DNA from: Dipteris shenzhenensis
Lineage: Eukaryota > Polypodiophyta > Polypodiopsida > Gleicheniales
Direction: 5' to 3' (one strand)
Length of the DNA stretch: 64,000 nucleotides
NCBI GenBank assembly: GCA_047967505.1
Contig: CM106541.1
The notes under the pieces are model-generated. The model made no database searches and was not told the DNA's origin. It worked only from the letters and a program-made list of their open reading frames with translations. How positions within the stretch are numbered: the stretch's first letter is position 1; the number at the start of each line of letters is the position of its first letter. The position numbers and the translations under genes are program-made. Of the stretch, positions 32,855 through 43,900 are shown piece after piece.

Positions 32855-33333
32855 TTAAAGCATTACAAGTGCTATGTTGGATGTGAAGCATGCATTCTGA
32901 AGAATATAGGATATAGCAATTTATTTGAAAACATCAAAATTTTGTTCTATACATACATGCAACCAAGTAATCAATCAAAAGTACACTACGTGAGCTTCTC
33001 CTCAACCCCACGAAACACCTAAATGAGAACATTAGGCATGGATTAATGGGCCTCCAATGTTGTGCTAAAGTGATGCATACCCATTTGAGGGCATGCTCCA
33101 TAACTTTCTTTTTATTTGTTGAAAACCAAAACAGATTCAAAATTTGGAATCCAAACTAGTGGGAGTACTGCATGGTGGTCTTAAAACATTGATAGCTATT
33201 AGTATTGGTATCTAGATTGGTCTTAAAACATTGATAGTTGTTGGTATTGACCTATCTAGATTCACCCTAAAATGGAAGAAGTTGAAAAAGTAAAATTTTA
33301 ATAAATCCAACACTATTTACAATTTTGAATTAT
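32855..33333 (+). repeat. Dispersed repeat block A, copy 2
   Basis: Nearly identical to 15,367-15,868 in the same orientation, with a short internal deletion near 33,293. It joins block B in reverse orientation at 33,334. Confidence 0.9.
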
Positions 33334-33334
33334 G

Positions 33335-33994
33335 GTAAGGGCTCTCATTCAACACTTTGTGGATAATAGCATAGAGCATATGCATCACAAGAGTAGAACC
33401 ATGCAGGATGGTTCTAGAGAGACACAACAAGTGATACCCATGGATGTTTTTTTTAAAGCTATGCTTATATATTAATATAAAATCGTGGCAAAAGTTTATC
33501 GAGATAATTTTTTTAGTTTGACAATATTGATAGAGCGTAGTACACTTTTATGTATTTCTTTTGAAATTTGAAGTAAAAACTATAAATTCTGGTGAAACTT
33601 TAAATTTCTTTGTATAAAAGTTTCAAATCCTTGGTGAATCTTTCAAACATTTATTTTTATTTAGGGAATACAAACTTTCAACATCAATATAAAATTTTAG
33701 CTTCTTAACGAAACTAACTTGAAAAAATCATCCATGGTGATACCTAAAGTGTATAAAAAGATAGACATCCTATGTGAGATCAACACTTCACTTAATCAAC
33801 CTAGTTATCAGAGACTATCCACATCCACATTTGGTAGGATTTGGAAATCAGACTTAAAAAATGTATCCCTTGCTACTAAGATGAGTGAATTCTCTAAATG
33901 TAGCTTGTGCACTCGAATCAAGGCTCAATTGGCATCCACCAAAAGGCAAGATGACCCATTGAAGGGGGAATTGAGCTATAATGGAAGAAAGTGA
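33335..33994 (+). pseudogene. Unrecognised protein gene with cysteine pair, split by MITE A (copy 2)
   Basis: Counterpart of the minus-strand remnant at 16,355-17,077. 33,335-33,430 reads MVRALIQHFVDNSIEHMHHK and, after the MITE, 33,743-33,994 reads KVYKKIDILCEINTSLNQPS, FGRIWKSDLKNVSL and FSKCSLCTRIKAQLASTKRQ. Excision of the MITE plus one target copy restores QVIPKVYKKI in one frame. The frame ends at a TGA at 33,992-33,994. No other part of the gene is recognisable here. Confidence 0.5.
33439..33736 (+). mobile_element. MITE family A, copy 3 (298 bp), 8-bp target duplication GTGATACC
   Basis: It begins CATGGATGTTTTTTTT and ends AAAAAATCATCCATG. GTGATACC is present at 33,431-33,438 and 33,737-33,744 without mismatch. 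The interior matches 10,115-10,410 and the complement of 16,613-16,910. Confidence 0.9.
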
Positions 33995-35859
33995 GGGTCG
34001 ACCATTGTTGCCAATGGGTTTTTCGGATATACTACCAATGGCTGTATTTGTGAGAGATCACTTGCACATAATATTAAGGATAAATGATTACATTAAGTTT
34101 TAGGAGAGATGTGCAAGTGGAAAGAATGAGTCCTACATTAGGCCAGTGATAGACTAAATTGGAAAACCATGATCGGTGAGCTCAGACAAAAAAACATCTC
34201 AAAGATAGGACTGTACAGAGAGTTTTGGCCAACAACACAATCCCTTGATGAGGATGATATAGATGCTTTGTGGGAGTAGCATAATTTTTAGCTACCGGTT
34301 TCCCCCCTCCGATGATACATGTTAGCAAAAATGGAAATCCCAAACAAGTGCAATGTGGCCTAAAATGCTTCAAAACACAAATAGGACAAAGGGCATGCTA
34401 TCGGGCTTGATGCTATATATTATGTTCAAATGCAATGACCTTTGGCATGCTTACGAGCCATATAGCAAGCAAGTGCATGGAAAGCTATTAGGTATTTTTG
34501 AGCTAAACTAAGCAGCACGCTCTGATAAATCAGGGTTCCAAGTTATAGCTCACTCTAAATGGATCAATGTAATTAAAATCCAATAATTTTTATCACTCAT
34601 GTGAGCAATCGACGTATTGTGCCATTAACCTAAGCTACTCTACTGCTACCCTCTCCCTTGCTTGTAGCTCTCCCTGTCCCTGTTGCTCCTCCCCATTGCT
34701 TGTAGCTCCTCCCCCTCTGTGGCTCAACTCTCCCTTATCTCCCCTTGCCTCTCTATATACTCATTAAAGGTAGTGGAGGAAACCTTCTCAAAACAAATCC
34801 TCTCAAAAGACTCTTAAAATTAACCATCAACCTTCCATTAATTTGCCATTGACCTTACCTTAATTCGCTATCCACCTTTCCTCAACTAATACTAATGCAA
34901 ATTTTCAAACATCATGGGCACATATAGCTCGCTCTAATAGGCCTTTCCATTTACTTTGGAACCAAAAGCTTTGTGGCCTATGTCCCTACTTTGGCATAAA
35001 AGATTTTTTCCAGAAACTTGCGATGATCCATGAACTTTTGATGATTTGCCTCATACAGGTTGTGGGAGTGGATTCAACCGACGTCTCATCATTCGTGGTG
35101 CACACTTCACATGAAGGAATGAAATTCACCTCTTACCTTTCGTTCATGGCAAGCCATGGAATTTATATTAGTAAATATTAACAAGTAGGCGACCTGTGCG
35201 ATGTTGATAAGTCTATCTATCTATCTATATCTACTTATTTTGAAGCAAATATCTCCTATTGATTTTTTATTATTATTGAGCCATGTAGAAAGTAGGGATT
35301 CTATGACATATACACACTTTCCAAAAACTGTAGGAAACCAAGATATAATTGTACTACACCAAAAAATAAACAAACATTAGTTCATTAGATGTAATCAAAA
35401 TAGAAATACTAAGCCAAGATAAAGTTTGTATCAAACCTGAGAGTGGCCATTATAACCTTATCATTAACCTCTATGCTAGGTGGTTACCTTTATGCATTTA
35501 GCTATGGAAGTAGATCTCCATTTTGGTGTGTATGTGTTGATGGTTGAAAGCTGAGCCTTTGTGACTAGTTATTGTGTCTTTGTAAGAGCAATAAGCCTGG
35601 TTGGGATGAGCTCATTTGGATAGGATAATTGAAGTATTTTGGTTTTTTTGTGATACATCAAACTCACATCAAATTGTCTTCTTAGTTCCTAGTTTCTTCA
35701 TAAGCTTTAAATTTGAATTCAAATTTGTTAAGTTGCATCATTAATTGAGTGAGATATTTAGCCATAAAGATTACCCCCTCCCTGGAGGGGGATAATCCCC
35801 TTCCCCTTACCCCCCCTACGAGTCCTCTACTAGTGGTGACAAAAAGAAGAAAGGCGGCA

Positions 35860-36768
35860 AGAAGAAGTTTTAGGGAGAATTCTTCTATTACAAGAAGAAG
35901 TTTTAGGGAGAATGCTTCTATTGCAAGAAGAAGGGCCATGTGATTGTTGATTTTTAGGTCAAGAAAGCAGATGAAAAGAATGGTACCCTAAAGAAGACAA
36001 ATAAGGGGAAATAGATAGCTAACACAGTAGTGGAAGCAGAGTTGGATCTATTTTTGACCATTGAGGAAGAGTGTTCCTCAGTTCAAGAAGCATCAACCAC
36101 TGATTCATGGGTGTTGGATAGTGGTGCCTCCCGTCACATGACCTGTTGTTCCATGTAGCCTCTATAGGAACCCATCACCGTGATGGTTGGAAATAATGCA
36201 AAATGCCCTGTTGAGGGTACGGGTACAGTTTCATTTGTTTTTGTATATGGAGATGTTAAGAAACTATCTAATGTGTTGTATGTTCCACAAATCAAGAGAA
36301 ATTTGCTATCAGTTGCTTCCATAACTAACCTTGACCATGAGGTGAGGTTCAACAAGACAAGAGCAAAAATTTTGGATAGTGCTGGCAATCTTGTTGGCAT
36401 AGGAGTAAGGAAGAACAACTTGTATGAGCTAAGTGCTCTTGCAACCATTGCTGGAGTGGGCACAAGCAGACTTTGGCACGAAAGATTCGGGCACATCGGA
36501 TTTGTAGTGCTGAAGGAGATGCAGAAGCAAGGTATGGTTGCTCACTTACCTGGAGTAGCAAAATCAAAGAACCATGTGAAGCTTGCATGATGGGCAAGCA
36601 ACAGAGAAAGGCATTCCCACACGAAAGCAAGAATAGAGCAAACGCTCCTCTAGAGTTGGTGCATGTTGACTTGTGCGATAAGATGCCTACACAGGCCTTG
36701 GGGGGATCTTCCTATTTTTTATTGATTGTTGATGAATTTAGTAGGAAGATGTGGGTGCACTTTCTTTG
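35860..36768 (+). pseudogene. Copia gag-protease-integrase fragment (second Copia family)
   Basis: FYCKKKGHVIVDF (damaged CCHC knuckle, about 35,918) is followed by SWVLDSGASRHMTC (aspartic protease, about 36,107), NVLYVPQIKRNLLSVASI, LWHERFGHIGFVVL and CEACMMGKQQRKAF (HHCC zinc-binding domain of integrase), then LVHVDLCDKMPTQALGG (first catalytic Asp of integrase) and VDEFSRKMWVHFL. The polyprotein stops at about 36,768, before the second catalytic Asp, where PPR-like sequence begins. Frameshifts at about 36,590 and elsewhere, and a 33-base tandem duplication at 35,858-35,925, show that it is dead. The DSGASRHMT protease differs from the DSGASFHVT of the other Copia family here. Confidence 0.85.
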
Positions 36769-37120
36769 CAAGCACTTTCCATACATTTTCATAAGAGTAG
36801 CCGCCAAATCAACATATTGAGCCTGTTCAAGATCCAAAATGCAGGCATGCACTCATTGACTTTCAGCTAATGCTCCACAGCCCATGCATGCATTGACAAC
36901 ACAAACAAAGGTCACATTGTTTGGCTTTATTCCTTCCTGAGATGCATTCTATTGAATAGTTGAAAAGCCTCCTCTCCTAGCCCATGTGATCATAGGCTGC
37001 TATTAGAGCAGTCCATGTAACTACATCTTGCTTGGGTGTTTTGTCAAAAACCTCATTTGCATGGTCTAAACATACACATTTTCCATATATACTGACAAGA
37101 GCATTTCCCCCCCAGATCTC
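36768..37120 (-). pseudogene. PPR protein fragment
   Basis: The minus strand reads NALVSIYGKCVCLDHANEVF, DKTPKQDVVTWTALIAAYDH, a stop, EEAFQLFNRMHL, a frameshift, then GIKPNNVTFVCVVNACMGCG, ALAESQ, a stop, and VHACILDLEQ. The repeat signature (KCG-x-A-x-VFD-x-MP-x-RDVV-x-W; GI-x-P-x-VTF-x-x-V-x-x-AC) is that of PLS-class pentatricopeptide proteins, which bind RNA in organelles. About three repeats remain. The downstream end coincides with the truncated end of a Copia fragment. Confidence 0.85.
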
Positions 37121-37247
37121 TCAAGTTCATCTTGTGGCTAGCTCTAGTCTAGTACATGACTTAGCTAGCTCCGCTACCACCACCCATACTAGGTCCATAG
37201 CCCCTACTACCTTGCATCATCCCAGTCAATCAAGTGTTGGTTGAAGA

Positions 37248-37421
37248 TGTGGGGGTTAAAGGTCACTGTGCCTTCACCCCAGTTATGTACAATACTCAAA
37301 CACATATATAAATGAATGAAAAAGAAGATTAGGGTGGTTCTGCACCCACCAAACTTGTGTGGCTCTCTATCTCTCTCTCTCTCTCCTTCTTCCGTTCTTG
37401 CTTCCGTTGTGAGCACTCTCA
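37248..37421 (+). repeat. 5' LTR of Copia element 1
   Basis: Starts TGTGGGGG, ends CTCTCA, carries a CT microsatellite near 37,368-37,385. PBS TGGTATCAGAGC at 37,424-37,435. Confidence 0.95.
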
Positions 37422-37432
37422 ACTGGTATCAG

Positions 37433-37831
37433 AGCTGTTTGTAAACTCCACCGGAGTGCGAATGATGAGCAACATAGAAGTTTTAGGACCTCTTGAGTCC
37501 ACCGGAACTGACAGATTTGCAAATGGTTGCTCCAAACTTGAGTTCCAACACCCGGGCAAAAAACGCAAAAACTGACACAGTGAGTCAGAAATCCAATGAA
37601 ATGATCCCAGATTCAAGAATGAAGGTGTTTCCAGGCTCCTGAAGTAATGTGGATACCAAAAGCAAGCAATAGTTGCCTCTACAAGTCAATACGGAGTCTC
37701 TGTCATCGAACGGAATAGGAAAAAGCTCAAAAAACGACTTTTTCTTTGAAAGCTCTTAACAGGCTCTCAAAACCACTTCGTAAAGCCAAAGTGACTTTTC
37801 CAAAGGTTCCTCCAAGGTCTCGGCACACTCA
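37433..37831 (-). repeat. Inverted leader segment inside Copia element 1
   Basis: The segment from GCTGTTTGTAAACTCCACCG to CGGCACACTCAG is the reverse complement of the leader found in normal orientation at about 60,212-60,615 in Copia element 3. It meets the reverse-transcriptase coding sequence (ACAGCGTTCTTGCATGGG) at about 37,832. Confidence 0.85.
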
Positions 37832-37835
37832 GACA

Positions 37836-38936
37836 GCGTTCTTGCATGGGGATTTGCAGGAGGAAATTTACATGGTGCAGCCGGAAGGCTTTGAAGAAAA
37901 GGGCAAAGAGCATTTAGTTTGCAAGCTGAAGAAGAGTCTCTATGGTCTTAAGCAAGCACCTAGAGAATGGTATCAGAAGTTTGATGCTTTCATTCGGTCC
38001 CAGGGTTTTAGAAGGAGTGAAATTGATCACTGCCTCTACACTAAAAGGGCTAAGGATAATAGCCTGATAATCTTGGCACTATATGTGGATGATATGCTAT
38101 TGGCTAGCAAGAATACTTATGAGCTAGATGCATGAAAGGCCAAGTTGCATGAGGCCTTTGATATGAAGGATTTGGGACTTGCAGGTCATATTCTTGGTAT
38201 GCGCATCACGCGTGATCGGAGTAGGAAACTCCTTTGGCTTTCACAAAAAGAGTATGTTACAAAAGTCTTGCAACGTTTCAATATGGAGGGGGGGAAGGCA
38301 GTGAGTACTCCATTGCCTCCATATGTGAAACTGAGTCATACAGATAGTCCCAAATCAGATGAGGAAAGGGCCATGATGGCCAAGGTTCCTTATGCATCAG
38401 CAGTTGGGAGTCTTATGTATGCTATGATAGCTACTAGACTAGACATTGCATTTGCAGTGGGAGTTGTTAGCCGATATATGGCTAATCCAAGAAAGAGGCA
38501 TTGGGAGGCAGTTAAGTGCATCATGAGGTACATGAAGGGTACCAAGGAGATGTGCATTTGCTTTGGTAAAGGAGACATGCGTGTACTTGGGTACACAGAT
38601 TCAGACTATGCAGGGCATGTGGATAGTAGGAGATCCACTTCTGGTTATGTGTTCACCTTTGCAGGTGGTGCAGTGTCGTGGATGTCTCGCGCACAGAAGT
38701 GCGTTGCTTTGTCTACCACAGAGGCTGAGTATGTTGCAGGCATAGAGGGTTGCAAGGAGGCTATATGGCTTGATTGGCCAGTGGGAGATTTAGGGATTCA
38801 TACAGGTGTACCGACATTGCATAGTGATTCCATGAGTGCTATTCAGCTAGCACGGAATCTGGTCTTTCATGCAAAGACCAAACACATTGAGGTCAGGTAC
38901 CATTCATCAGGGAGGTACTTGAGGACAAGCGCATAG
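37836..38936 (+). pseudogene. Copia reverse transcriptase and RNase H
   Basis: Starts within RT at FLHGDLQEEIYMVQPEGF, continues KLKKSLYGLKQAPREWYQKF and LALYVDDMLLASKN (YVDD catalytic box, about 38,086), then LGMRITRD, YASAVGSLMYAM, and RNase H with GYTDSDYAGHVDSRRSTSGY, STTEAEYVAGIEGCKEAIWL and LHSDSMSAIQLA. A TGA at about 38,133 (L codon in the relatives) and a one-base deletion at about 38,902 (VRYH, then SSGRYL) break the frame. It replaces the start of the polyprotein that element 2 still shows. Confidence 0.9.
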
Positions 38937-39093
38937 AGCTTGTCAAGGTTCATACAGATGATAACCCTGTAGATATGCTGACGAAGAGTCTACCTAGTCA
39001 GCGGTTTGAGTATTGTCGTGTATTGATGGGCATTGGATAGTATGCTCACTGGTTGTTCTCCCTTAAAGGCACATTGTCCTTTAAGTGGGAGGT

Positions 39094-39265
39094 TGTGGGG
39101 GTTAAAGGTCACTGTGCCTTCACCCCAGTTATGTACAATACTCAAACACATATATAAATGAATGAAAAAGAAGATTAGGGTGGTTCTGCACCCACCAAAC
39201 TTGTGTGGCTCTCTATCTCTCTCTCTCTCCTTCTTTCGTTCTTGCTTCCGTTGTGAGCACTCTCA
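39094..39265 (+). repeat. 3' LTR of Copia element 1
   Basis: Nearly identical to the 5' LTR. The polypurine tract AAGTGGGAGGT ends immediately before its TG. Confidence 0.95.
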
Positions 39266-39760
39266 GAAGAACTGCCCAATGACTGGGAGGAAACAGATCT
39301 TGATCATGGACCTCATGATTACTACCCCTATGAGGAGGGAAGTGGTACCATGATCCACTACCTTCCGCCAGAGGATCAACAAGTCCTTGTATTCTAGACT
39401 GCCCCTGTAAATGCAAGGGTGAGAGATCTAAACTCAATCACTTGAAGACCCCCGCTCCAATGTTACACCTGCCAGGGTCCCCATACAGCAAGTGAATGCC
39501 CCTATTGAGGCACTTCAAACCCTCTGGTGTCTTGTTTCAGATGCCAAGGCCCACAATTCTTGAAGGACTATCCATACAGGGATCGTACTCCCACTGCCCC
39601 AACCACAACAAATACCACCCATTTATGTGTGGGATGTGGAATGGAGCATCTATTCCAAGACTGTCCCATGAGGAGACCAACCACCCCACTCATCCCACCA
39701 AAGAGCACTAGCCTCAATCTGCTTAGCATTGAACAAGGCCATGTGGTCACAGTGCCACTA
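39266..39760 (+). pseudogene. Ty3/gypsy-like gag fragment with three cysteine knuckles
   Basis: Downstream of Copia 1, frames read CYTCQGPHTASECPY (about 39,457), CFRCQGPQFLKDYPYRDR (about 39,533; last Cys replaced by Tyr) and CVGCGMEHLFQDCPMRRP (about 39,620). These are three knuckle-like motifs in tandem in a proline-rich context, as in some plant gypsy gag proteins. The frame changes between the first and second. Copia 1 inserted into the upstream part of this ORF or its leader. Confidence 0.6.
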
Positions 39761-40004
39761 CAAGTCATTATGAGGATACAAGCCAAGGTAATGAGGAAGC
39801 TCAAAAAGAAGGGTAAGGGATCCCTGTTGCCTGGTCCTGAGATTCCCTCACAGCCTCTAACTTGATCCAAGAAGGCCATTTGAGTAGGTGATGGTTCCGA
39901 CCAGGTGCTCATCCACCTAGGACAATTTTGATAAGGAGACAGATATTCTTGCCACCTCCTCTACTTTTGAATAGTCTTCCACCAAGGGTGACCCTGAGGT
40001 ACCC

Positions 40005-40463
40005 TTGATTCCAAAAGTGAACAAACCAGTGCAGGCTCAAGGCCTGGCACCCTCAGCCACCTATAAGGAGACCTATCCCAGACCCGGTCTTAGAAAATCA
40101 ATACATAAAGGAGCGATAAGGTTGCGTGCAACCTACTCTCTCCGGGTAGAAACGGCCCGACATAAAAAGTGGTTCGATCACAACCTCAAGAACAAGGACC
40201 TGGCAGAAGGAGATTTGGTATTCCTATACAGTGTCCACAATACCAAATGTAAGCTTAAGTACTAAGGTATGGGTCCTTACCATGTAGTCGAGATCACTCC
40301 CCAGGGATCATGCCAAATAGCCACCCTTGATGGAAATGAAATGGATGGCTACCTAAATGGGAGCAAATTAAAAAGATACTACAGACCACTCACTCTTTCC
40401 ACCCTTCAATCCATGAATAGAGAAAACAAACTCAAGGTAGAGGTGGCCAGGATGAAGCGCTAG
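40005..40463 (+). pseudogene. Ty3/gypsy integrase C-terminal domain
   Basis: Two frames separated by a single TAA at 40,263-40,265: TARHKKWFDHNLKNKDLAEG followed by DLVFLYSVHNTKCKLKY, then GPYHVVEITPQGSCQIATLD and YLNGSKLKRYYRPLT. This is the small beta-barrel (GPY/F module) of gypsy integrases with the usual NGSKLKRYY ending. The catalytic core and reverse transcriptase are missing between the gag fragment and this domain. Confidence 0.75.
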
Positions 40464-40594
40464 GCCATCGAGGAAGCCATAATTCATAATGCTAAGATCT
40501 AACAATGTAGACAAATGACCCTACTTAAGGCAACAATTGAACAGATGCAACTAACGGATGAGCTAACATTAGAGTCAACTCGGTTGCTTGTTGA

Positions 40595-40978
40595 ACTATA
40601 GGTTCCACACATGCGCATCAAAGAACTCATGGACCCAGGAGCGAGCCACAATTTCCTCTCTTGAGAGATATGGGAAAAGCTATAGGTACCCCTAACCCTC
40701 ACTGTTGCTTCAATAAGAGCTATAAATGGCCAACTTCTACAAACCTTGGGTTATGTAAATCTAATTCTAATGGTTGTTTGCTAAGATGTGGATATACACT
40801 TTTATGTTCTCCCTACAGAAGCAATCGAAGAACAGATTATACTAGGAAGAACCTGTGCTACATTGTCAACTATCAAATCGATTGGCACGGCCAAACTACT
40901 TCACTCACCAATGGTGGCCAACCGGCAGTTGTTCCACGGTGTGGACCAAGCCCCCCCTCTTAAGCTCCAACCTCACTG
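40595..40978 (+). pseudogene. Retropepsin-like protease fragment
   Basis: Frames read MRIKELMDPGASHNFLS (DxGAxxxF protease motif, D-P-G instead of D-S-G), then VASIRAINGQLLQTLGYVNL and DVDIHFYVLPTEAIEEQIIL with a GRT turn. This is a gypsy-type aspartic protease with at least three stops. Its place after an integrase end implies a second, nested element or a rearrangement. Confidence 0.6.
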
Positions 40979-40999
40979 AACCACGATAATGAAGCTACA

Positions 41000-43900
41000 C
41001 AACAAGGCCAACCGGAAGTCCCAGCCTCCACTAGCACCCCACTTAAGGTCCCAGCTCAAAAAGAGAAGAAAGCTCCCTGCAATGGTGGTAAACCAATGCC
41101 ATTTCCCACTTGACCGATGCCACCATCCTCCGCCCAAGAAAAATTCAAGAGCTGCAAGTACAAGATGCTATCCTCTGTGCCCAACTTCACTTCGATCGGA
41201 ACCGATGCCAAGAGAATAGTAAAGCAGCAATGATAGCCCCAATCGCCCTAGGAAAGCCTCCCCCAAACCCATCCACTACTAGAAGAAAGCCCCACCACTC
41301 GCTCGTGCCCCCGCATCATCCACTGCCACACACCTCCAATAGTTTGATCAACACCACTCACTTGGGCATCCAAGGCATATGACAACAACACCAACATTGG
41401 TGTCTTGCATGATGCAGTAGGTAATCCCCACCACTACCAAATCAATTAGGACACGGTGCGAGTAGCCTTCAACCTGTCAGTGGTTAGGGAGAAATACTCC
41501 AAGTAGAAGAGAAGCTCGACGCCCTCAAAACCGTCTGTCACTACTATGACTGCCACAAGTGCAAGGGCCACCTCCAGTTCACATCCATCTACAAACCTAA
41601 AGTGGAGCGACCAGCAAGAGCCTTTTAATGACTCACTCAAGTGAAGCACATGGAGCATCATCAGTCCATTGTGCCCAATGTCGTGCTGTGAATGGTGGAC
41701 TTCCAAGAGACAAATTGGGTGGATTACTTCTATAGTCAGATGTGAGACAATCTTGGCATCCATGGGGACGTTATTGTCAACAATCCCATGTTGTACTTGT
41801 TGGTCCTCTACTATTTAAGAAATCAACATGTGCCAATTGGCTTCGGCTGAGAGCAAAGAAATCAGCCACTGGCCCAGTATAGAACAAGCAAGGAGAAACA
41901 AAAGTGAAGCCCAAGAGAGTAAGGACAATGCCTAGTGTCACTCCAGTAATTCATGTGCAACCGAAAACAAGTTAGTTGCTCAACCAATATGAGGACCACC
42001 AGTAGCACAAGTTCGTGCAACAACAACTGCGCCTCCAATGGGCGGATCCTCAAGATAAGGGCAAACAGGTTCAAGGGGGGCTGGGCCTATTCTCATTGAA
42101 GACCTCCAAGGCAATGAGGCAATCAAAATCGGCCTCCATATAGGAGCCGAAACTATGCTGAAAATACCTGATGTGCCCTACGTCTCAATCTCCACCCCTT
42201 CTCCACCACCCTCAGGAGACAACATCCTTCACCACCAGCACCTCTTCCACTCCATGGGTAGGCCTAGTGGAGGCCATACAATTTTGCAGTGTGCCCCAAT
42301 ATAAGGCATCAGGTGGCTATAGCCACATGATGGCAGAGCAGTTGTCATGCATGGACATGATGGAGTTAAACCTGCTTGAAGCCATGGCACAACTGCCCCA
42401 GGTTGCCCACACAAGTTTGTAGAGGCGGTAGGAACAAGCCTCACAACTCTCTGCCAGTCTCATCCAAGACCAACTCTCTGCGCATGAAAGCCAATCAACA
42501 ATGGTCGCAACCCACGCAATAGGCCATGCCGCAATACATCGAGCCAAAGAATACCAGGCCAAGGTGGAAGAGCTCAAGCTCGCTCTTACAAGGATGACCT
42601 CATCGCTAATGAATCCCTGGTCCAGATGCTCATGGACCAGGTAGACAAGGCATAGTCAACCCTGCGCACAACGCTGGAGTAGTAGGCACAAGTAGAGCAG
42701 CAGTACACCCACTCACAGGAGTCCCATAAATAATAGATCCACTCCTTATAGGATCTCCTAGCACAAGAGAGGAACCTAACGGTCTCCCTCCAAGAAGAAA
42801 TCGAATGCTAGCGTGCCATAGGCCAATTTGAGGAGTCAAGATTGGAAGATTGCGAGCAACAGGTGTTCTGGATGTACAGGGAGGTGTCTGCACAATTAGC
42901 CACATACACACTTGCACCACACACCATCACCCAAACCCTTCAAATGCACTTTGTGCACAAAATCTCATCTTCCACCTAGACCTCACTACTCCACTTCCTC
43001 CTAACACCCTCTGGACTATTCTTCACCCCGTAATCCCGACCACTGCCATCCCATCTTAGCCATGTCATATTTCTCTCTTGATCTTCAACCCACTTCTCTA
43101 TCTCTTCTCTGCCCCTCTGATCTCCAAACACTATCCACTCATCCCATCCTTCTTAATTTTCAAGCCTAGTGCCGCTTCATCACCGAATCTCTTAATTATC
43201 CTATGGACGATGAAGTGATGCAACTCGCAAAGCCCAAGGAACTCACGCCATGGGTCTGCACTCCTGCAAGTCTACATGCCGACATCAATTGTATGTAGAC
43301 CTACGGCCGAGAGCCTTAGACATCCAATCTCAAGGGCACCTTGCAGCCTGCTAATCCACAACCTACTAACTCCTCGAAATAATAATCCTCTTCAATAGGG
43401 TGCTACAGGCTTTTCAAGACTCACTTGAGTCCTTGGTGAGCAATTTTAAAACAATTCATGTAGCCTACTTATAGGAATTCACCGAGGAAGACGGAAGCTG
43501 CCCACCCTCCCCTCCCTCAGAAAACACTACTTAAACACTTATCTAATGCATTTAACACCACCACCGCACAGCACGGACCCATCTCCTCCAATGCTCCAGT
43601 CGACCTTCCTAAAGAACCTTGCACACGCTGCTCAAAGCAACAAATTTTTTATAAATAACTGACATAGCAACTCTTGAAAGCACAACAAAACTGGAGCCCA
43701 CCATGCCACTTGCAAATGATGATGCATTGCCATCCCCGTTGGTTTCTCCCCCTAAAGATGTCACTGGCCTGAACTTACAGTCCTTTCAGGAGCTACCAGA
43801 TAGCGTGCTCATGCACCATTGGAAGTGCCAGCTCGAGGGCTCACACCTCCACCTTTATGAAATTCTTGAGGTGCGCCCACTCACACAATTCATCGCAGAG

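Larger units (their letters stand above)
33335..34479 (+). repeat. Dispersed repeat block B, copy 2 (inverted relative to copy 1)
   Basis: Reverse complement of 15,869-17,012. It starts ATGGTAAGGGCTCTCATTCA and ends GCAAGCAAGTGCATGG. From its end to about 35,860 no gene is visible; a CTAT microsatellite lies at 35,212-35,236. Confidence 0.88.
37248..39265 (+). mobile_element. Copia element 1, internally rearranged, 5-bp target duplication GAAGA
   Basis: LTRs at 37,248-37,421 and 39,094-39,265 start TGTGGGGGTTAAAGG and end GCACTCTCA. They differ by about one base and one CT-repeat unit, so the insertion is young. GAAGA at 37,243-37,247 and 39,266-39,270 is the target duplication. The primer-binding site TGGTATCAGAGC follows the 5' LTR (complementary to initiator tRNA-Met). 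The interior holds about 400 bases of leader in inverted orientation, then reverse transcriptase and RNase H. Gag, protease and integrase are missing, so movement would need help from a full-length relative. Confidence 0.95.
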
